Shown here piece by piece: positions 28,562 through 32,929 of a DNA stretch of 32,929 nucleotides (position 1 is the stretch's first letter; every line of letters begins with the position of its first letter). The DNA comes from Microbacteriaceae bacterium PS02332. Its GTDB lineage: Bacteria; Actinomycetota; Actinomycetes; Actinomycetales; Microbacteriaceae. The stretch is taken from assembly GCA_029959645.1 (NCBI GenBank), contig JASCOJ010000016.1, positions 1-32,929 on the forward strand. Direction: 5' to 3'. The position numbers were made by a program, and so were the translations under genes. Below the pieces are notes generated by a model. It ran no database searches. It saw only the letters and a program-made list of their open reading frames with translations, and was not told where the DNA came from.

Positions 28562-29301
28562 CGCGGCCCCCGGGGGCCGCCGAGGCCGGCACGCACCCGG
28601 TGGTCCTGCACCCGGACCGCAGCGCCACCCGCGGCCACCGCGAGCACGAGGTCCTCGTCGACCCGGAGGACGACGACCGCCTGGTCCGCACCGGCGAACC
28701 GGGCGTGATCACCGGCGGACGGCACCGGGACGCCGACGCCCGGACCGTCGTCCCCGACACCCGGCCCACGGTCGCCCACCGACCGGCCCGTGCTCAGCGG
28801 GCGCAGGACCGCCTCGACCGCCGAGGGGTCGACCCGGAGCCCGCGCCCGTCCCGCTTGAGCACCGCCTCCTTCACCGCCCAGCACGCCGTCAGGTGGACC
28901 GACACCGGGTCGACCGCCGACGGCCGGACGCGCCGTCCGGGCGGAGGCGTGACCGGGACGTCCCCCGTGGCACGGTCCCGCTCGCCGACGCTGAACACGT
29001 CGAGGGGTGCCGCCGCCACCCGTGACGGCCGCTCGACGTCGACGCCGAGCGGAGCCGGTCCGACCGCGAGGACGGTGACGCCCGACGTCCGGGCGAGGCC
29101 GGCGCCGACCGGGACGCCGGCGACCGACGCCTCCGGTCGACCGTGGTCAGGAGCGCCGCAGTCCGGGCAGCGGCGGTCGACGCGGACCAGGCCGGGGTCG
29201 CTGCCGGTGACCTCCGCGACGAACGCGACCAGGGCCTCCCGGTCGGACGCGCGGGACGCGCCGGCGGGCAGCACCCGGACCGTGACGCCCCGGGGACGCA
29301 C
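28558..29301 (-). CDS. Sfp-type 4'-phosphopantetheinyl transferase
   Basis: This 247-residue protein transfers phosphopantetheine from CoA to the serine of carrier domains. It contains CPDCGAPDHGRP (45-56), the magnesium-binding GVDVE (86-90) and WAVKEAVLK (141-149), the three Sfp signatures. An insertion of low-complexity Gly/Asp/Val/Pro sequence (about 170-205) follows. It converges on the M1 peptidase gene, and the two stop codons overlap in the palindrome CTAG. The obvious local client is S537 of the synthetase. The GTG start at 29301 is preceded by GGGAGG four bases upstream. Confidence 0.9.
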   Translation of the reverse strand: MRPRGVTVRVLPAGASRASDREALVAFVAEVTGSDPGLVRVDRRCPDCGAPDHGRPEASVAGVPVGAGLARTSGVTVLAVGPAPLGVDVERPSRVAAAPLDVFSVGERDRATGDVPVTPPPGRRVRPSAVDPVSVHLTACWAVKEAVLKRDGRGLRVDPSAVEAVLRPLSTGRSVGDRGPGVGDDGPGVGVPVPSAGDHARFAGADQAVVVLRVDEDLVLAVAAGGAAVRVQDHRVRAGLGGPRGPR

Positions 29302-29351
29302 GACACCTCCCGGCGCAGCGGTGCGACGGGAGGTGACGACGACCCGACCGA

Positions 29352-29555
29352 TCAGGCGTGGGTGAGGGCGATGAGCGCGACGTTCAGCGTCGCGTACTTG
29401 CCCTCGGACCGGGTGGCCTGGCGGACGCGGCCACGGAGGACCTCGTACCGTCCGTCGTCCTCCCGGACGAACCCGATCACCCCGCTCGCCGGTGTGGAGA
29501 CGCGGTGGTAGCCGTCCTCCAGCGGGACGACCTCTGCGGTGGATGCTCGCTCCAT
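29352..29555 (-). CDS. Small hypothetical protein (67 residues)
   Basis: This short protein begins MERASTAEVVPLEDGYHRV and ends KYATLNVALIALTHA. It appears globular and beta-rich, without signal peptide, membrane helix or cysteine. I do not recognise a family. It has a good ribosome-binding site (GGGGAG five bases before the ATG) and its own candidate promoter. It lies 50 bases upstream of the phosphopantetheinyl transferase gene on the same strand, so the two are probably co-transcribed. The open frame continues upstream to 29969, but that part crosses the promoter region and the TPM gene. Confidence 0.65.
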   Translation of the reverse strand: MERASTAEVVPLEDGYHRVSTPASGVIGFVREDDGRYEVLRGRVRQATRSEGKYATLNVALIALTHA

Positions 29556-29586
29556 TGCTGCTCCCCTTCCTCGGTGACGTGTTCCG

Positions 29587-29607
29587 ATGCTACCCCCGTG
29601 TCGGGGG
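29587..29607 (-). promoter_or_regulatory. Candidate promoter and operator of the 67-residue protein gene
   Basis: TAGCAT (29592-29587) on the minus strand is a good -10, placing the transcript start near 29580 and leaving a 25-base leader with the ribosome-binding site. Directly upstream, the inverted repeat CCCCC-GTGTC-GGGGG (29593-29607) abuts the -10 and could bind a regulator. Both are motif-based inferences. Confidence 0.4.
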
Positions 29608-29744
29608 ACAACCACCCAGCGGAGCCGCACCGGCACGCGGAACGGATGGTCCGTGCCGGGGTACACGCCGTCCCCGACACCTCCGGCGGCCCGGATCGCC
29701 ACCGCACACCGTCCCGGCCCTGAGGACACCCGCAGGCGTCTGGG

Positions 29745-29750
29745 TAGACT
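29745..29750 (+). promoter_or_regulatory. Candidate -10 element of the TPM-pspA unit
   Basis: TAGACT in the divergent intergenic region would start a transcript near 29757, with a leader of about 76 bases before the ATG at 29833. GAGGAC 17 bases upstream is a poor -35. Unlike the leaderless genes, the downstream gene has a Shine-Dalgarno sequence. Confidence 0.4.
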
Positions 29751-29832
29751 CCGGGCGACGGCGCCCCCGGGTCGCGCCGTGCACGCAACCAGAGCACCCC
29801 ACGGACGCCGTGGCACGACGGACGGAGAACGG

Positions 29833-31860
29833 ATGCGCACGGACGGGATCGACCCGATGGTCACCCCCACGACGACGACGCCGATCCCCACGTCCACGCC
29901 TGGTCGCGGCGGTCGTCGGGGGCGGATCGGCGCACGGATCGCCGCGGCCCTGGCCGCGGTGTTCCTCATCGCCGCACCGGCAGCGGTCGCACACGCGGAC
30001 GCCCCGGTCGACCTCGGCAGCGCCTACGTGGTCGACGACGCCGACGCCCTCACGCCGGCGCAGCAGACCCGCGTCGAAGAGGCCGTCGACCGCCTCTACC
30101 AGGAGACCCGGACACAGCTCTACGTCGTCTTCGTGCCGTCGTTCTCGGACCCGAGCGACCACACCGCGTGGGGCGCCGCCACCATGCGGACGAGCCAGAT
30201 CGAGTCCGACAGCATCCTCGTGTCGGTCGCCGTGCAGGCCCGCGACTACGACGTGCAGCAGACGAACGAGACGTCCCTCACGTCCGGTGACGTGGAACGG
30301 GCCGTGCAGGACGACCTGCTCCCCCACCTCAAGCAGGAGGACTGGGGCGGGGCCGTGACCGCGTTCGCCGACGGGCTGACGCAGTCCCAGCAGCCCGCCG
30401 ACCTCACGGGCCTGTGGATCGCGCTCGGTGTCGCCGTCCTCGCCGCGGTCGTCGCCGTGCTCGTCATCCGCGCGCGGAACCGCCGCCGTCGCGCCGCTGC
30501 CGCGCACGCGCAGGAACAGGCCCTCGCCGACCTCGAACGCCGGGCTGGCGGCGCGCTCGTCACCATCGACGACGAACTACGGACCGCGGAGCAGGAGGTC
30601 GGGTTCGCCACCGCGCAGTTCGGCGAGGAGGCCGCGGCACCGTTCGCCGAGACCGTGGCCACCGCCCAGCGCGAGGTCCGGTCGGCGTTCGCCCTCCAGC
30701 AGCAGCTCGACGACGAGGTCCCGGACAGCCCGCAGCAGCGCGCGGACTGGGCGAACCAGATCATCGCGACGTGCGAGCGCGCCCACGCCGCCGTCGAGGC
30801 GCAGACCACCGCGTTCGACCAGCTGCGTGCCCTCGAGGACGGGGTCGAACCGGCCGCAGCAGCACTCGCCCAGGGCGTCGCCGCAGCACCGGCGGCCGTC
30901 ACCGAGGCCGCGGCCGTGCTCGACCGGCTCCGCGCCGGGTACACCGGGCGCACCGTCGCCGTCGTCGGGGACGCCGTGGACCAGGCCCGGCAGGTCCTGA
31001 CCTACGCCACCGAACGCTCGACCGCGGCGCGGACCGCACTCGACGGCGGAGACCGGGGCGCGGCCGTCATCGCCGTGCGCGACGGCCAGCACGCCCTCGC
31101 CCAGGTGCAGCAGCTCACCGGCACGGTCGGTGCGGCGGAACGGGCCGCGGCCGACGCCGGCGCCCGCGTCGAGGCGATGCGGGCGGACATCGAGGGCGAC
31201 GTCGCCGCCGCCCGGACGCTGTCCGCGGGCGGCCCCGACCTCGCCGCCGCGGTGGCCCGGGCGCAGAGCGTCCTGCGGGACGGCACCGACCCCCGCGACC
31301 CGATCGGCGCCGTCGACGCCCTCACCCGCGTGAACACCGAGATCGACTCGGCCCTCGCCGTCGCCCGGAGCGCCGACGACCAGCGCCGCCGTGCCGCCGA
31401 CGCGCTCGACGCCGCCCTCCGCGACGCCCGCACCCGGATCAGCCAGGCCCGGGACTACGTGTCGCTGCACCGCGGCGGCGTCGGCGCGACCGCGCGCACC
31501 CGACTGTCCGAGGCGGAGCGGGCCTTCGACGACGCCGTGCACCACAGCACGACCGACCCGCAGCGCGCGCTGCAGGCCGCCCGGGCCTCCGAGCAGTACG
31601 CCGCGGCCGCCGTCGACGCCGCGAACGACGACATGGGCGGTTGGCCCGGGCAGGGCGGCGGCAGCGCCGGCGGCCCGCAGCTCGGCGGACTCGTCACCGG
31701 GCTCGTGCTCGGCGGTCTCCTCGGCGGCCGCGGCGGGAGCTACGGCGGCGGGAGCTTCGGCGGCGGCGGGTACGGCGGCGGCGGGTTCGGCGGCGGGGGC
31801 GGCGGCTTCGGCGGCGGCGGCGGCGGCGGAGGCGGCTTCTCCGGCGGCGGCCGGTTCTGA
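29833..31860 (+). CDS. TPM-domain membrane protein with coiled-coil region and Gly-rich tail
   Basis: This 675-residue protein has a signal peptide (about 31-55, ending AVAHA), then an extracytoplasmic TPM domain (about 60-185) recognised from YVVDDADALTPAQQTRVEEAVDRL and TQLYVVFVPSFSD. One membrane helix follows (about 193-213), then an arginine cluster. A long Ala/Glu/Arg-rich helical region (about 220-600) is probably cytoplasmic. The last 70 residues are mostly Gly with Phe, Tyr and Ser. TPM domains occur in photosystem repair and putative phosphatase proteins; the enzymatic role here is uncertain. The ATG at 29833 follows GGAG. The pspA gene starts 44 bases later, so the pair is probably one membrane-maintenance operon. 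Confidence 0.87.
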   Translation: MRTDGIDPMVTPTTTTPIPTSTPGRGGRRGRIGARIAAALAAVFLIAAPAAVAHADAPVDLGSAYVVDDADALTPAQQTRVEEAVDRLYQETRTQLYVVFVPSFSDPSDHTAWGAATMRTSQIESDSILVSVAVQARDYDVQQTNETSLTSGDVERAVQDDLLPHLKQEDWGGAVTAFADGLTQSQQPADLTGLWIALGVAVLAAVVAVLVIRARNRRRRAAAAHAQEQALADLERRAGGALVTIDDELRTAEQEVGFATAQFGEEAAAPFAETVATAQREVRSAFALQQQLDDEVPDSPQQRADWANQIIATCERAHAAVEAQTTAFDQLRALEDGVEPAAAALAQGVAAAPAAVTEAAAVLDRLRAGYTGRTVAVVGDAVDQARQVLTYATERSTAARTALDGGDRGAAVIAVRDGQHALAQVQQLTGTVGAAERAAADAGARVEAMRADIEGDVAAARTLSAGGPDLAAAVARAQSVLRDGTDPRDPIGAVDALTRVNTEIDSALAVARSADDQRRRAADALDAALRDARTRISQARDYVSLHRGGVGATARTRLSEAERAFDDAVHHSTTDPQRALQAARASEQYAAAAVDAANDDMGGWPGQGGGSAGGPQLGGLVTGLVLGGLLGGRGGSYGGGSFGGGGYGGGGFGGGGGGFGGGGGGGGGFSGGGRF

Positions 31861-31904
31861 TCCACGACAACGACCATCAGCAGCACCACGAAAGGGAAAC
31901 AGCA

Positions 31905-32630
31905 ATGGCAAAGCAGACCATCTTCGGCCGCATCTCCTCGCTGGTCCGGGCGAACATCAACCAGCTCATCGACAACGCCGAGGACCCGCAGCTGATGCTC
32001 GACCAGCTCGTCCGCGACTACTCGAACAGCATCGCGGACGCCAAGAGCGCGATCGCGCAGACCATCGGGAACCTCCGCCTGCTCGAGCAGGACAACGAGG
32101 AGGACGTCCGCGCCGCGCAGGAGTGGGGCCAGAAGGCCGCGAACGCGTCCGCGGCTGCCGACAAGTACCGTGCCGAGGGCAAGGCCAGCGACGCGGACAA
32201 GTTCGACAACCTCGCCAAGATCGCGATCGGCAAGCAGATCGCGGCCGAGCAGGAGGTCAAGGACAACGCGGCCCCCCTCGCCACACAGAACGAGCAGGTC
32301 GAGAAGCTCAAGCAGGGCCTCGCCGGCATGGAGCAGAAGCTCGACGAGCTGAAGTCGAAGCGGGACAGCCTCGTCGCCCGTGCCAAGACCGCGGAGGCGC
32401 AGACCAAGGTCAACGACGCCATGAGCGGCATCGACATCACCGACCCGACGAGCGACCTCGCCCGGTTCGAGGAGAAGGTCCGCCGCGAGGAGGCGAAGGT
32501 CATCGGCCAGCAGGAGCTGCAGGCGTCCAGCCTCGACGCGCAGTTCGAGAGCCTCGAGGACGTCGGCAAGGACGCCGAGGTGGAGGCCCGGCTCGCCGCC
32601 CTGAAGAACGGCGGCTCCTCCTCGATCTGA
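31905..32630 (+). CDS. pspA: PspA/IM30-family membrane stress protein
   Basis: This 241-residue ESCRT-III-like protein begins with the amphipathic helix MAKQTIFGRISSLVRANINQL, which binds stressed membranes. An almost entirely alpha-helical coiled coil follows, with the family signature NAEDPQLMLDQLVRDY at about residues 24-39. Length is typical. AAAGGGAA precedes the ATG. The partner is the TPM-domain protein, not PspF, PspB or PspC. The C-terminus ends in a flexible GGSSSI. Confidence 0.95.
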   Translation: MAKQTIFGRISSLVRANINQLIDNAEDPQLMLDQLVRDYSNSIADAKSAIAQTIGNLRLLEQDNEEDVRAAQEWGQKAANASAAADKYRAEGKASDADKFDNLAKIAIGKQIAAEQEVKDNAAPLATQNEQVEKLKQGLAGMEQKLDELKSKRDSLVARAKTAEAQTKVNDAMSGIDITDPTSDLARFEEKVRREEAKVIGQQELQASSLDAQFESLEDVGKDAEVEARLAALKNGGSSSI

Positions 32631-32693
32631 CCCGTCGCACCGCGACTCCCCGGACGACGCCGGTCCCGGCGGCCAGAGTGACAGACTGACAGG

Positions 32694-32929
<236 letters not shown>

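Overview
The window is high-GC actinobacterial chromosome. Gene order and protein sequences point to the family Microbacteriaceae. A genus such as Curtobacterium is my guess from general resemblance and was not tested. Nearly every base is coding, and starts are often GTG, with one TTG (rho) and two probable CTG starts.

Bases 1-9713 form a leftward block: tsaC/sua5-type tRNA modification gene, wecA-like GlcNAc-1-phosphate transferase, an AtpI-like membrane protein, then the complete F1Fo ATP synthase operon atpB-E-F-H-A-G-D-C, followed by the start of a yaaA-like gene that leaves the window. Several junctions are 4-base stop/start overlaps (GTGA, possibly CTGA). A HAD-family phosphatase gene (9740-10399, rightward) starts 27 bases from the sua5 start. 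It separates this block from a second leftward block: argS, a DUF2993-like gene, lysA, hom, thrC, thrB, rho, prfA, prmC (10428-22288). This holds the aspartate-family amino-acid branch (Lys, Thr) plus transcription and translation termination factors. Rho carries an insertion of about 290 residues rich in Gln, Gly and Arg.

To the right of argS are a divergent lipoprotein gene, a tRNA-Arg(CCG) and a 3.6-copy, 31-bp tandem repeat. Next comes the most interesting part: a 1292-residue protein with the architecture of epsilon-poly-L-lysine synthetase (adenylation domain, carrier domain, then three hexapeptide-repeat domains separated by membrane segments). Eight bases after it is an M1 metallo-aminopeptidase gene. 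Convergent to that, overlapping by the four bases CTAG, is an Sfp-type phosphopantetheinyl transferase gene. Together these look like a compact cassette to make, prime and trim a homo-poly(amino acid), probably cationic. The lysine biosynthesis gene lysA lies 3.6 kb away. A 67-residue protein of unknown function precedes the transferase gene.

The right end holds a TPM-domain membrane protein with a Gly-rich tail and a PspA/IM30 protein, probably a membrane-stress pair. A truncated arginase-like N-terminus follows. The window ends in artificial-looking poly-G/poly-C runs (32879-32929), most likely a contig-end artefact.

A recurring regulatory signal is a -10-like hexamer exactly 8 bases before the start codon, seen at HAD, lysA, argS, the lipoprotein and the synthetase. 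It suggests that leaderless transcription is common here.
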